Source: Acinetobacter sp. LoGeW2-3 (GTDB lineage: Bacteria; Pseudomonadota; Gammaproteobacteria; Pseudomonadales; Moraxellaceae). From it: 64,000 bases of DNA. The notes beneath the pieces were generated by a model, which was given only the letters and a program-made list of their open reading frames with translations, was not told the DNA's origin and did no database searches. Shown piece by piece: positions 16,910 to 26,165 of this stretch; position 1 is the stretch's first letter; each line of letters starts with the position of its first letter. The position numbers and the translations under genes were made by a program. The DNA lies in NCBI RefSeq assembly GCF_002688565.1, contig NZ_CP024011.1:2542001-2606000 (forward strand), read 5' to 3'.

Positions 16910-17971
16910 ATGTCTTCATCCTCCGATATGACCAGTCAGCAGCGGATTGCCAAAGTCAGAACTGTTGTCATGCAGGCTGGCGAAGACCTGCGAGCACGAT
17001 ATCCTATCCTGAAACATCAAAATTTCATTGGTGCAAGTATCTTGGCTTTTGCCTGGTCGGGAATGGTTGTATCGGCATTGGCCTTTTATTATGGATATTT
17101 ATCGGCATGGATGACCATTCCATTAATTGCGATATTTGCTTCTTTAACGCATGAATTGGAACATGATCTGATCCACTATATGTATTTTAAAAAAATGCCA
17201 TGGGCACATCATTTGATGCTGGCTCTGGTCTGGTTAGCACGTCCGAATACGATCAGTCCATGGGCGCGTCGTCGCATGCATTTACATCACCATAAATTTT
17301 CAGGAACTGAAAGTGACCTTGAAGAACGTGGCATCAGTAATGGTATGCCGTGGGGTATTCGTCGTGTTCTGGTGATCAGTGACCAATTAATGTCTGTGTA
17401 CCTGCGTCCATTTCGCATGTACAAAATGATTCATGCTTTTTTAGAAAAACAACCAGAAAATGAACGTAAAACTGCACAGATTTCTCAGCTATTTGGCTTT
17501 TTGCCTTTAAGTATTATCTATTATGGTTTGTGCTATTTATTTGCAGTATTTCATATCTCTAATGCCATCATACCGATGTTTGGTTATGACATGCTGTGGT
17601 CACAAAGCATTATCGATGCCATGCCATGGGTGAATTTAATGGCAGTGATTTGGGTATTACCAAACTACCTGCGTTCATTCTGCCTCCAATTTGTCAGCTC
17701 AAATATGCATTATTACGGTGATATCGACCCGCGTGATGTGATCAAACAGACCCAAGTGCTGAATCCATGGTGGATGACGCCATTCCAGTTGTTCTGCTTT
17801 AACTTTGGTGCAACGCATGCGATCCATCACTTTGTGGTAAAAGAACCATTTTATATCCGTCAGATGACCGCCAAAACAGCGCATAAAGTCATGAAAGAAG
17901 TGGGGGTTCGCTTTAATGATATTGGCACATTCCGTCGTTTAAACCGCTGGAATGATATCAAAGTCAAATAA
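16910..17971 (+). CDS. Fatty acid desaturase family protein
   Basis: A 353-residue membrane di-iron protein. The His boxes are HELEHD (about 83-88), HLHHHKFSG (about 122-130) and HAIHHF (about 303-308), the three-box pattern of membrane desaturases and hydroxylases. Hydrophobic segments lie near 42-75, 98-112, 195-222 and 240-258. The substrate could be phospholipid acyl chains or another lipid. It is unlike the reductase-linked desaturase at 61.9 kb (its HELEHD first box has a shorter spacing than that protein's GHNVMHG). It is monocistronic with a strong terminator. An inverted repeat adjoining the start codon suggests repression by a dimeric regulator. Confidence 0.88.
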   Translation: MSSSSDMTSQQRIAKVRTVVMQAGEDLRARYPILKHQNFIGASILAFAWSGMVVSALAFYYGYLSAWMTIPLIAIFASLTHELEHDLIHYMYFKKMPWAHHLMLALVWLARPNTISPWARRRMHLHHHKFSGTESDLEERGISNGMPWGIRRVLVISDQLMSVYLRPFRMYKMIHAFLEKQPENERKTAQISQLFGFLPLSIIYYGLCYLFAVFHISNAIIPMFGYDMLWSQSIIDAMPWVNLMAVIWVLPNYLRSFCLQFVSSNMHYYGDIDPRDVIKQTQVLNPWWMTPFQLFCFNFGATHAIHHFVVKEPFYIRQMTAKTAHKVMKEVGVRFNDIGTFRRLNRWNDIKVK

Positions 17972-17985
17972 AAAATGGACCACTG

Positions 17986-18012
17986 AAAATCCTGCTAATT
18001 GCAGGATTTTTT
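17986..18012 (+). terminator. Rho-independent terminator after the desaturase
   Basis: Stem AAAATCCTGC / GCAGGATTTT with a 5-base loop and a following T run. Confidence 0.87.
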
Positions 18013-18284
18013 ATATCTATAATTTAATTTTTTCCAAGGAAATGCTGCAAGGTATCCTATATAAGGATTTATCGGAACTCATAGATATGTTCACAGGGGG
18101 TCTTTAGGTCTTGTGCCAAGATCGGTGAGGTTTACAACATAATGAATTCATTATTACGGGAAGGTATATAGCTGTTAGATAAATTATAAAATGTGAATAT
18201 TCATCAAAAGTGACTATGGAGTTATTACTCGAAAATCTTAAATTACGGTAAAATTCTTTTTATCTTCATATAAATTAAATCATT

Positions 18285-18995
18285 ATGTTGCTCAAAGCTG
18301 CCACTCTTGCCTTAATTCCTGCGCTCGTCATCCAAGGGAATCGCGTAAAGAAAAATACCTTACGTCTGCCAGAGCCTGTTGGTGATCGTGAAGGTCTGAT
18401 TGGACAGGGGAAACCTTTATCCATCCTGATAGTTGGGGATTCAGCAGCAGCGGGTGTGGGCGTGGATCATCAGGAAGAAGCTTTAACTGGCGCGATCCTA
18501 AGTCAGCTTCAGCAGGACTATCAGATTCGCTGGAAACTTCAAGCCAAAACTGGGGATACCACGTCTAAAGTGATTCGTGTATTGGAAGAAATTCCGGCTG
18601 AGCATTATGATGTCGTGGTGACTTCAGTGGGTGTGAATGATGTCACCAAGCTGATGCCAGCAGATGTCTGGATCAAAAAACAGCAAAAACTTTACTCAGC
18701 GATTGAAACTCGCTTTAGCCCTGAAATGATTATTGCTGCTGGTGTTCCGCCAATGAACATGTTCCCAGCTTTACCAAATCCATTAGCGTGGCTATTTGGT
18801 CGTTATGCCAAAGCCATGAACTGTGAGCTGGAAAAATTTGTCAGCAAGAAAGCCAATATGCAGTGGATTGAATACGATATCAAACAATATCGGGCACTCA
18901 ATCTGGAAATGGCCAAAGATGGTTTTCACCCGAGTAAAGAAGTTTATACGCTTTGGGGACAGGAAGTTGCTACAAAAATCCGCCAAAAATTCTAG
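18285..18995 (+). CDS. SGNH/GDSL-type hydrolase (esterase/lipase)
   Basis: A 236-residue serine hydrolase. The blocks are in order: ILIVGDSAAAGVG (block I with nucleophilic Ser, about residue 53), TGDTTS (block II Gly), VGVNDVTKL (block III Asn) and KDGFHPSKEVY (block V Asp and His). The N-terminus (LLKAATLALIPALVIQGNRV) is hydrophobic and may act as an uncleaved anchor or signal. Substrates could be acyl esters, thioesters or lysophospholipids. It lies 35 bases before a UDG-like gene, probably co-transcribed, though the two have no obvious functional link. Confidence 0.87.
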   Translation: MLLKAATLALIPALVIQGNRVKKNTLRLPEPVGDREGLIGQGKPLSILIVGDSAAAGVGVDHQEEALTGAILSQLQQDYQIRWKLQAKTGDTTSKVIRVLEEIPAEHYDVVVTSVGVNDVTKLMPADVWIKKQQKLYSAIETRFSPEMIIAAGVPPMNMFPALPNPLAWLFGRYAKAMNCELEKFVSKKANMQWIEYDIKQYRALNLEMAKDGFHPSKEVYTLWGQEVATKIRQKF

Positions 18996-19030
18996 AATAG
19001 AATTTCTATACGCCAATTTAGTGGAATTTT

Positions 19031-19615
19031 ATGTCGGATATTGAAACTCATCCTCTAGAACCTTTTCTACCTGAAAATGCCAAACTTCTGATGATGGGCA
19101 GTTTTCCACCACCAGCAACTCGATGGAAAATGCATTTCTATTATCCGAATTATCAAAATGATATGTGGCGGATTTTTGGATTAATTTTCTTTCATAATAA
19201 AGATTATTTTCTGGATCTCGCCAATAAGAATTTTCAGGAAATGCTGATCCGGGAATTTCTGCTGGAAAAAGGGATTGCCATTTTTGATACGGCTTATCAG
19301 ATCCGACGTTTGAAGGGCAATGCTTCAGATAAATTCCTTGAAATCGTTACACCAACTGACCTGAACAAACTGCTTTCCCAAATGCCTTTATGTCATAGCA
19401 TTATGACCACAGGCGATAAAGCGACAGAAACCCTGATGCTGTCCATGCCAGAAGGTACAGAAAAACCTATGATTGGACAGCCAAGTGATGCGATCTTTGC
19501 CGGACGTGACCTAAAGCTATATCGAATGCCATCATCATCACGAGCCTATCCATTAGCTTTGGAGAAAAAGGCAGAGGCTTACCGTGAGCTATTTTTAGAT
19601 GCTGGGCTGATTTAG
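19031..19615 (+). CDS. Uracil-DNA glycosylase superfamily protein (hypoxanthine-DNA glycosylase-like)
   Basis: A 194-residue protein with the UDG-superfamily layout. KLLMMGSFPPPATRWKMHFYYPNYQNDMW (about residues 20-48) resembles the motif 1 region GSFP...FYY..NxFW of the HDG/MUG-like branch, and MPSSSRAY near residue 175 resembles the motif 2 loop with a Ser-Ser pair. It probably removes a deaminated base from DNA or is a divergent member with another target; the residues found do not settle which base. It is likely co-transcribed with the upstream esterase. Confidence 0.7.
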   Translation: MSDIETHPLEPFLPENAKLLMMGSFPPPATRWKMHFYYPNYQNDMWRIFGLIFFHNKDYFLDLANKNFQEMLIREFLLEKGIAIFDTAYQIRRLKGNASDKFLEIVTPTDLNKLLSQMPLCHSIMTTGDKATETLMLSMPEGTEKPMIGQPSDAIFAGRDLKLYRMPSSSRAYPLALEKKAEAYRELFLDAGLI

Positions 19616-19777
19616 GTTTTAGTTATAAGCGTTAAGTACTAAGGCTTATCTATAAATTGAAAAGATCGCAATTGCATCGGATTCTTCACTATTCAGCTCA
19701 GCCGACAAAGCATTCAAACTTAGAAAAGCTGCTTATGAAAAATTATAGTTATTTAATTACTGATAGTAAGTTTTAAT

Positions 19778-20274
19778 TTAGGTAGCAGGCATCATCTGTG
19801 GATATTCGACCCATTTAAAGCCATGCACCTGAATATCTCTAACATGGGTAAAGTCAGACCAGACCAGGCGGCTGCCTTTGGTCCATTTCAGTGGTTTAAT
19901 CCTGCGGTTAACCAAATCCAATTCAGCTTGAGTTGCAAGACGCAGCTCACCAATTTCTGCATACAAACGTACACCGGGATAATTGCTAAATTTTCCTTTC
20001 ACTAAAGATGTAAGCCAAAATGAGCGGCTACTGTTTACAGCTTGAATACAAGCTTTTGAACTATGCGGTAGATTCTGTTCCAGACTGGTACAGTAGCAGT
20101 CAAAGAAAAAACCAGCTGGCTTATGTTGATCTAAAAATAAAGTGCCGATTGGACTACTTGTAGGAAATCCATGGGGAGTGATGTCGAGATAGAGCAGTGC
20201 ATAGCAGCGCGCTGTGCATCAGCAACAACGTTTCTGATCTTAAGCCAATCATGAGGCTGAATATCTATCATCAT
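19778..20274 (-). pseudogene. Frameshifted PPOX-like FMN-binding protein gene
   Basis: On the minus strand an ATG at 20274 opens MIDIQPHDWLKIRNVVADAQ and continues for about 45 codons to a stop. From about 20215 downward a different frame continues sensibly (DITPHGFPTSSPIGTLFLD, then FFFDCYCTSLEQNL, YPGVRLYAEIGEL, WTKGSRLVWSDFTHVRD) to a stop at 19778. The joined product of about 165 residues looks like a pyridoxamine-phosphate-oxidase-like split-barrel flavoprotein: VSPIGTLF-type strand, then KACIQAVN. The net shift equals one extra base or two missing bases around 20195-20225. A sequencing error would also explain it. The family assignment is from memory of similar patterns. Confidence 0.6.
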
Positions 20275-20428
20275 ATGCTGTACTCATTATTATTTTCATT
20301 AACATAGCATAAGATAAAAAATAAAATCTCTGAGATACCACGACTTGGCATTCATCTCAATATAGAATTTTAAAAATAAAATAAGGCGAGTAGATCGCCT
20401 TTAAAATTTTAGATTACAGCTTTCAAGC

Positions 20429-20866
20429 TTAACCATCATATTCAACATAGTCCCAAAGATTTAAACGGGATTTAATGTCACGACGAATATTCGGCAATAA
20501 AGGTAATAGAGTGCCATCAATCCATAAACTCAAAGCTTGCGAAGACAATAATTGTTGCTGTTCATCCACCAGTTGAGCGCCTTTGACCACAACCAGAGTT
20601 TCTTCACTGGCATCAGTTTCTATACCCTTAAATAACACTTGCAGATCATAGCCAGAATCCTGAATCAACCATTCCAGTTCAATCTGAATATTTTCATTAG
20701 ATTGAATAATAGCCTGACCCTCAACCACTTCTGTATCATTAATACAGTCATGCTCTACGCGGATTTTGGCGAGAAACCATTCCTGACCGGATAATTCTTG
20801 AAGAGTTTTGGTCGGCGTAAGAATATCACTCAGCTTAAACTGACGGCTTAAATCAAAAAATTGCAT
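20429..20866 (-). CDS. Uncharacterised soluble protein
   Basis: A 145-residue acidic protein with no signal peptide or membrane span. The sequence alternates strands and turns (GQAIIQSNENIQIELEWLIQ, YDLQVLFKGIET, EETLVVVKGAQLVD), suggesting a beta-rich fold, and ends with a basic segment then YVEYDG. I do not recognise the family. It stands between the FMN-protein pseudogene and the phospholipase D gene, all on the minus strand, but with 186 bases to the PLD gene it is not clearly in an operon. The coding frame is clean and has a plausible ATG start. Confidence 0.7.
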   Translation of the reverse strand: MQFFDLSRQFKLSDILTPTKTLQELSGQEWFLAKIRVEHDCINDTEVVEGQAIIQSNENIQIELEWLIQDSGYDLQVLFKGIETDASEETLVVVKGAQLVDEQQQLLSSQALSLWIDGTLLPLLPNIRRDIKSRLNLWDYVEYDG

Positions 20867-21052
20867 GGGAGTGTGGCGAAAAAACTTCGCATAAAACTAG
20901 AAAAGTGTAATTTTAAGGCAATCTTTTGCTCTGGTATAGATCATCACCACATTGATCGAATAAACGTCTAAAAGCTACACAATTTTCAATTAATCAATCA
21001 GTCAAATAAGTGGAAATTTAATTGAAAATTCACCTTTGTCATCTTCTTGTCA

Positions 21053-22609
21053 TTACATTGCCCATTCAGCCGGAAAAGTAGTGACCAGATGCATCATAAA
21101 ACGCTGGAATCGGGTTGTTTCAGGATCATGTAGGAATTCCAATGTTTTCCCATCCTCCTGTTGATCCAGCCAGATAATTTCACCCTGATCATTCAGTTTA
21201 AGCTGATAGGCAATCTGTGGCAGATATTTATCCAATGCTTTGGTAATTTCATCCTGAAGTTTATCCGATTCAATCACTAGTCCGACTTCTGTATTCAGGC
21301 GTGCGGAACGAGGATCAAAATTAAAGGAACCAATAAAGACCTTGCCGTCCGTATAGAAAAACTTGGCATGTAGACTCGAGCTATTTTTGTTTTTAGCCGG
21401 GATCACATTACCTGTCATTTTCTCATACCAGGTACGTTCCCGACGTTCAATATATGGTTTAAATTCCCAAATTTCGATGCCATTTTTAAGCAGCTGGGTA
21501 CGGTATTGCTGGTAATAAGCATGTACTACAGGCACATCATTGGCCAAAAATGAATTGGTAACCACCCGTACTTTTAAGCCATTACGGGCGCGCTTGCTCA
21601 GATAATCGGTTCCCCATTGAGTCGGTACAAAATAGGAAGATACTAATTCTAGCTGCTTCTTCGGTTCACCCATCAAATCCAGCATCTGGGTATAGATGAA
21701 ATCCTCGTCATTAATGGTATGACGAGCCTTGATCGGGGCATCTGCGACAAAATGTGCTTTGGCCCATTGCACTGGACGTGTTTGTAATTGCTTGGCTATC
21801 TCTTGTTCCGCAGCATTGACACGACGCTGGGTTTTCTCGGCATCAAAGCGGGTTTGAGCAAATAATTTGCGTAAGTTAACGAGATCCTTTGGCTCAGATT
21901 TTTCATTTAAAACCTGCTGAATATCATAGCTCAGCGTATCATTCCAGAAATTGATAAAAGACTGATTGGCATTTTTTACTGCATTTCCAGCAAAGAAAAT
22001 ATCGACATCGGTAAACTGGAAATCATTGCTCGCTTCGAAATATTCACTGCTGATATTGCGTCCACCAGTGACAGCTACACTGCCATCAGCAATAATCAGC
22101 TTATTGTGCATACGGTGATTTACTTTCTTTAAACGCAGCCCATAATCCAAGGCACGAAAAGAACGGAATTTATAGGGATTAAATAATTTGGTTTCGATAT
22201 TGGGATGCTGACTCAGTGCAAGCAGCTTGTCATCCAGCTGGTTTCCATTCTGGTCATCAATTAACAGTCGGACTTTTACGCCGCGATCGGCAGCTTTCAA
22301 TAATTGTGACAAGACCAGGTTGCCAATAAAGTCATCATTCCAGATGTAATATTGCAGATCGAGATGATGCTTGGCGTGATTAATTAGATGCAGACGTGCA
22401 GCAATACTCATAAAACCGTCATATAGTGGTAAATAAGCGGTTAAACCTTCTTGTACATTTTCCCGAGCTTCAGCCTTTTGGATCCAGTGTTGGGATTGAA
22501 CTGGGGTAATCTTTGCTTTAGTCGATGTGTTTGGATCTAACTCACAGCCTGTCAAAAAAATGGATACGCTAATAAAACTGATACAAAGTGTGTTAGTGCG
22601 GTGAGTCAT
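21053..22609 (-). CDS. Phospholipase D superfamily lipoprotein (cardiolipin-synthase-like)
   Basis: A 518-residue protein. The N-terminus is a lipoprotein signal ending in the lipobox FLTGC (Cys22). Two HKD motifs follow: HNKLIIAD (168-175), and HAKFFYTDGKVFIGSFNFDPRS near residue 415, the arrangement of bacterial PLD and cardiolipin synthase proteins. The catalytic pair acts through a phosphohistidine intermediate, so transfer or hydrolysis of phosphatidyl groups in the periplasm or outer membrane is expected. Acinetobacter species are known to carry several PLD-family proteins linked to lipid turnover and host interaction. It is transcribed alone, divergent from frmA. Confidence 0.9.
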   Translation of the reverse strand: MTHRTNTLCISFISVSIFLTGCELDPNTSTKAKITPVQSQHWIQKAEARENVQEGLTAYLPLYDGFMSIAARLHLINHAKHHLDLQYYIWNDDFIGNLVLSQLLKAADRGVKVRLLIDDQNGNQLDDKLLALSQHPNIETKLFNPYKFRSFRALDYGLRLKKVNHRMHNKLIIADGSVAVTGGRNISSEYFEASNDFQFTDVDIFFAGNAVKNANQSFINFWNDTLSYDIQQVLNEKSEPKDLVNLRKLFAQTRFDAEKTQRRVNAAEQEIAKQLQTRPVQWAKAHFVADAPIKARHTINDEDFIYTQMLDLMGEPKKQLELVSSYFVPTQWGTDYLSKRARNGLKVRVVTNSFLANDVPVVHAYYQQYRTQLLKNGIEIWEFKPYIERRERTWYEKMTGNVIPAKNKNSSSLHAKFFYTDGKVFIGSFNFDPRSARLNTEVGLVIESDKLQDEITKALDKYLPQIAYQLKLNDQGEIIWLDQQEDGKTLEFLHDPETTRFQRFMMHLVTTFPAEWAM

Positions 22610-22732
22610 TGAGTTTCCATCAATTATTGGTCTTTATTCTTCCTATATTCTTGATGTTAATAGTTGAATCTCAGAATAGAAAGAGGTTACTGTTAGTCAT
22701 CTGTTAAAACAGCATACAAAGGATAGTTGTAA

Positions 22733-23845
<1,113 letters not shown>

Positions 23846-23860
23846 GCTGATCAATAATGA

Positions 23861-23886
23861 AAGGCCGGTAAATACCGGTCTTTTTT
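23861..23886 (+). terminator. Rho-independent terminator of frmA
   Basis: Stem AAGGCCGGTA / TACCGGTCTT (one G-T pair) with a 2-base loop and a six-T run. Confidence 0.87.
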
Positions 23887-24051
23887 ATGTTTATTTCATT
23901 TTATTTTGGATACATTTGCCACTTAAACTCTCACAGAGCTTAACTGAATCCGCACAAGCCTTCTAAAGTCATTCCAGCTTAGCCCTTTATAGTGGTGGAA
24001 GCATATTGATATGCGTTAAGAAAACCATTTTCAACAATAAGGATAAGCTCT

Positions 24052-24582
24052 ATGTCGAATGATAATTTTGATCGTGATGTAATTAAGAATTCTCCAAAAG
24101 ATGTACGTGATGATTTAAATGCCGATCCGATTACTGGTGAACCAGGTGCGCATCCGGTGGGTACTGGTATCGGTGCTGCAGGTGGTGCAGCTGCTGGTGC
24201 AGCGATAGGTACTGCTGCTGGACCAGTCGGCACTGCTGTCGGTGGTGTAGTCGGTGCAGTGGTTGGGGGACTTGCTGGCCACGGTGTTGGTGAAGCAGTA
24301 AACCCAACCGAAGAAGAAGCCTATTGGCGTGAAAACTCAATCAATGCACCTTATTATGCTGAAGCACGTACCAGCTATAGCGATCTAAATTATGACCGCG
24401 ATTATCATACGGCGTATCAGGTTGGTTATGAAAACCGTGCTCATTATGATGCCAATACCCGTTTTGAAGATGCCGAAACAGATTTACGTGTCAAATGGGA
24501 ACAGGTGAAAGGCGAGTCGCGTTTAACTTGGGAACAGGCTAAATACGCGATGCGTGATGCCTGGAATCGTGTTTCACGTTAA
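24052..24582 (+). CDS. Glycine-zipper protein with charged, aromatic C-terminal half
   Basis: A 176-residue protein. Residues 1-35 are acidic and polar. Residues 36-85 form an uninterrupted Gly/Ala/Val glycine zipper (GTGIGAAGGAAAGAAIG, then VGGVVGAVVGGLAG), able to insert in or pack against membranes. Residues 95-145 are rich in Tyr, Asp and Arg. The last 30 residues (WEQVKGESRLTWEQAKYAMRDAW) resemble the CsbD-like stress-protein helix. No signal peptide is present. A stress-related role is an inference from the composition. The ATG has AAGGA eight bases upstream. The stop codon is embedded in a 21-base near-perfect palindrome. Confidence 0.8.
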   Translation: MSNDNFDRDVIKNSPKDVRDDLNADPITGEPGAHPVGTGIGAAGGAAAGAAIGTAAGPVGTAVGGVVGAVVGGLAGHGVGEAVNPTEEEAYWRENSINAPYYAEARTSYSDLNYDRDYHTAYQVGYENRAHYDANTRFEDAETDLRVKWEQVKGESRLTWEQAKYAMRDAWNRVSR

Positions 24583-24599
24583 TCCTGATTCAGGATTAA
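24579..24599 (+). terminator. Stem-loop spanning the stop codon, without a T run
   Basis: Two 10-base arms (TTAATCCTGA and TCAGGATTAA) flank a single central T and include the TAA stop of the glycine-zipper gene. Because no T tract follows, this may be a processing or 3'-end-stabilising hairpin rather than an intrinsic terminator. Confidence 0.45.
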
Positions 24600-24726
24600 A
24601 TCGCTAAATGTTGGCAAGGCCGGATGTATATTTGGGTCTTGCCAATCTTAGATAGATCTATGACAAACAAATGGATTGATAAATAGAAATAGGCACACTA
24701 ATAAATATTTTTTTTACAATTATCTC

Positions 24727-24755
24727 TTGTCAAATATCGATATACCGCGTATTTT
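24727..24755 (+). promoter_or_regulatory. Predicted sigma-70 promoter for the aromatic leader region
   Basis: TTGTCA (24727-24732) and TATTTT (24750-24755) are separated by 17 bases. Transcription would start near 24762, about 30 bases ahead of the first leader ORF. Confidence 0.45.
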
Positions 24756-24790
24756 AAATTTCATATTCACATTTTTTTGAATGACATAAC

Positions 24791-24847
24791 ATGCTCAAGC
24801 AACCTGTAAACTCAAACGCTTATTATTATTTCTGGCAGTTTAGATGA
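24791..24847 (+). CDS. Aromatic leader peptide 1 of DAHP synthase 2 (attenuator)
   Basis: An 18-codon ORF reads MLKQPVNSNAYYYFWQFR. Three Tyr, one Phe and one Trp codon in a row (24821-24835), then another Phe, form a classic control-codon cluster for ribosome-mediated attenuation. It ends one base before a stem-loop (24848-24869), and the downstream RNA has mutually exclusive pairings ending in a terminator. Its expected job is to couple translation speed, hence charged tRNA-Tyr, tRNA-Phe and tRNA-Trp levels, to transcription into DAHP synthase 2. The Shine-Dalgarno sequence is weak. The peptide is too short for usual gene finders. Confidence 0.75.
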   Translation: MLKQPVNSNAYYYFWQFR

Positions 24848-24925
24848 TTGCCTGAACGCGTTCGGGCAAGTAAAAGGTTGCCCACCCAGTTTATACCTGA
24901 TCGGCAACCCTGATCAGGTTTTTTT
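24848..24925 (+). promoter_or_regulatory. Transcription attenuator: alternative hairpins and terminator
   Basis: Segment 1 (TTGCCTGAAC, 24848-24857) pairs with segment 2 (GTTCGGGCAA, 24860-24869). Segment 2 (GGGCAA, 24864-24869) can instead pair with segment 3 (TTGCCC, 24878-24883). Segment 3 (GGTTGCC, 24876-24882) can pair with GGCAACC (24903-24909), which lies in the loop of the terminator hairpin ACCTGATC (24895-24902) / GATCAGGT (24912-24919), followed by seven T (24919-24925). These exclusive pairings are the hallmark of amino-acid attenuators. Stalling on leader 1 would cover segment 1 and favour the 2:3 pairing; which outcome that has for the terminator needs folding calculations. Confidence 0.7.
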
Positions 24926-24959
24926 ATGCTTGTTATATTTACAAATTTTGGAGACAACC

Positions 24960-25064
24960 ATGACTTACTTTAACTATTCATACTTTAGCAACTTTTATTG
25001 GTTCTACTTTAATCAGGTGATGAACCTTAGTACACAGACACATAGACCCATAAAGCTCAAATAA
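24960..25064 (+). CDS. Aromatic leader peptide 2 of DAHP synthase 2
   Basis: A 34-codon ORF with a strong GGAG Shine-Dalgarno (24950-24953) six bases before its ATG. It begins MTYFNYSYFSNFYWFYFNQ: five Tyr, five Phe and one Trp occupy 11 of the first 17 positions; the remainder (VMNLSTQTHRPIKLK) is unremarkable. It lies after the attenuator terminator and 39 bases before the DAHP synthase start, so it is translated only from read-through transcripts. A short hairpin GGACTG / CAGTCC (25071-25089) separates it from the synthase ribosome-binding site. A second sensing step, perhaps at translation, is the likely purpose. Confidence 0.75.
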   Translation: MTYFNYSYFSNFYWFYFNQVMNLSTQTHRPIKLK

Positions 25065-25103
25065 AAGTTCGGACTGTATCGATCAGTCCAAAGGATGAAA
25101 GTC

Positions 25104-26153
25104 ATGAATAGCGTTATTACCTCACAACAACAGCATACTGAAACTTTATTAAGCCTACCGGCTCAACTCAAGGCACAATTGCCATTGTCTCCACAATTAG
25201 CTGAACAGATTGCCGGACAGCGACAAACTATACAAAACATTTTAGAGGGTAAAGATCACCGCCTGATGGTGATTACCGGACCTTGCTCCATTCATGATGA
25301 AGCCTCCGCACTCGAATACGCAGAAAAATTAAAACAGTTACAGGCACAAATTTCTGACCAGATTTTTCTGGTGATGCGTACTTACATTGAAAAACCACGT
25401 ACAACTGTTGGCTGGAAAGGTTTCTTATATGATCCGGAGCTAGATGGTTCATCCAATATGCAGCAGGGGCTGGAAAAATCCCGCGATCTTTACCTGAAAA
25501 TTATCGGTATGGGTTTACCGATTGCTTCGGAAATTTTGAGTCCAATAGCAACGGCGTACTTCGACGATTTACTGGCTTGGGGCGCAATTGGCGCGCGTAC
25601 CAGTGAATCTCAGATCCATCGTGAAATTTCTAGTCACATGCCGTACAGCATAGGCTTCAAAAATGGCACCGACGGTTCGATTCAGATTGCTTTAGATGCG
25701 ATTCAGTCTGCCTCTCATTCACACCAGTTCATAGGCATGAGTCAATCAGGTTTACCATGTATTCTGCATTCTAAAGGGAATCCAAAAGCGCATCTGATTC
25801 TGCGTGGCTCAAATAGTGGTCCGAACTACCAGTTATCTGAAATTGAAAAAATCAAAGCCAAACATTCAGCAGAATTGCCGGCATTGGTAATTGACTGTAG
25901 TCATGGTAATAGCTCAAAAAATCCGACGCTGCAACCTGAAGTGCTGGCGCAGATCGTGGCAGAACGTTTACAAACCAATATTCGCGGTGTGATGCTGGAA
26001 AGCCATCTAGTTGATGGGAATCAGAAAATTTCAGAAGATATGGTTTATGGTCAGTCAGTTACAGATGGATGTCTGGGCTGGACAAAAACCGAGCAACTGT
26101 TGTTAAATATGACAGATTCATTGCGACTGGAAGGTTTAAAGCGTAGTGCTTAA
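25104..26153 (+). CDS. DAHP synthase, class I, copy 2, under leader-peptide control
   Basis: Second class I 3-deoxy-7-phosphoheptulonate synthase in the window, about 349 residues. Motifs match copy 1: GPCSIHDEASALEYA, EKPRTTVGWKG, GARTSESQIHREISS, GFKNGTDGS, DCSHGNSSKNP and ESHLVDGNQ. It differs clearly in sequence, so it is an old paralogue with probably different feedback control. I choose the start at 25104 (MNSVITSQQ) because AAGGA (25091-25095) is spaced for it; the frame opens earlier at 25095 without a ribosome site. Two aromatic leader peptides and an attenuator precede it, implying repression by Tyr/Phe sufficiency. It is not followed by another aromatic gene. Confidence 0.92.
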   Translation: MNSVITSQQQHTETLLSLPAQLKAQLPLSPQLAEQIAGQRQTIQNILEGKDHRLMVITGPCSIHDEASALEYAEKLKQLQAQISDQIFLVMRTYIEKPRTTVGWKGFLYDPELDGSSNMQQGLEKSRDLYLKIIGMGLPIASEILSPIATAYFDDLLAWGAIGARTSESQIHREISSHMPYSIGFKNGTDGSIQIALDAIQSASHSHQFIGMSQSGLPCILHSKGNPKAHLILRGSNSGPNYQLSEIEKIKAKHSAELPALVIDCSHGNSSKNPTLQPEVLAQIVAERLQTNIRGVMLESHLVDGNQKISEDMVYGQSVTDGCLGWTKTEQLLLNMTDSLRLEGLKRSA

Positions 26154-26165
26154 ATCAGTAGTCAG

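Noticed and set aside
19778..20002. Intact 74-residue gene beginning at a GTG at 20002
   Set aside because: The frame continues upstream with clear homologous-looking sequence and links to a different frame further up; it is the 3' part of a frameshifted gene.
24727..24925. Independent small RNA ending at the 24925 terminator
   Set aside because: Possible in principle, but the Tyr/Phe/Trp codon run and the exclusive pairings fit an attenuator of the downstream gene better. The short terminated leader RNA may still exist.
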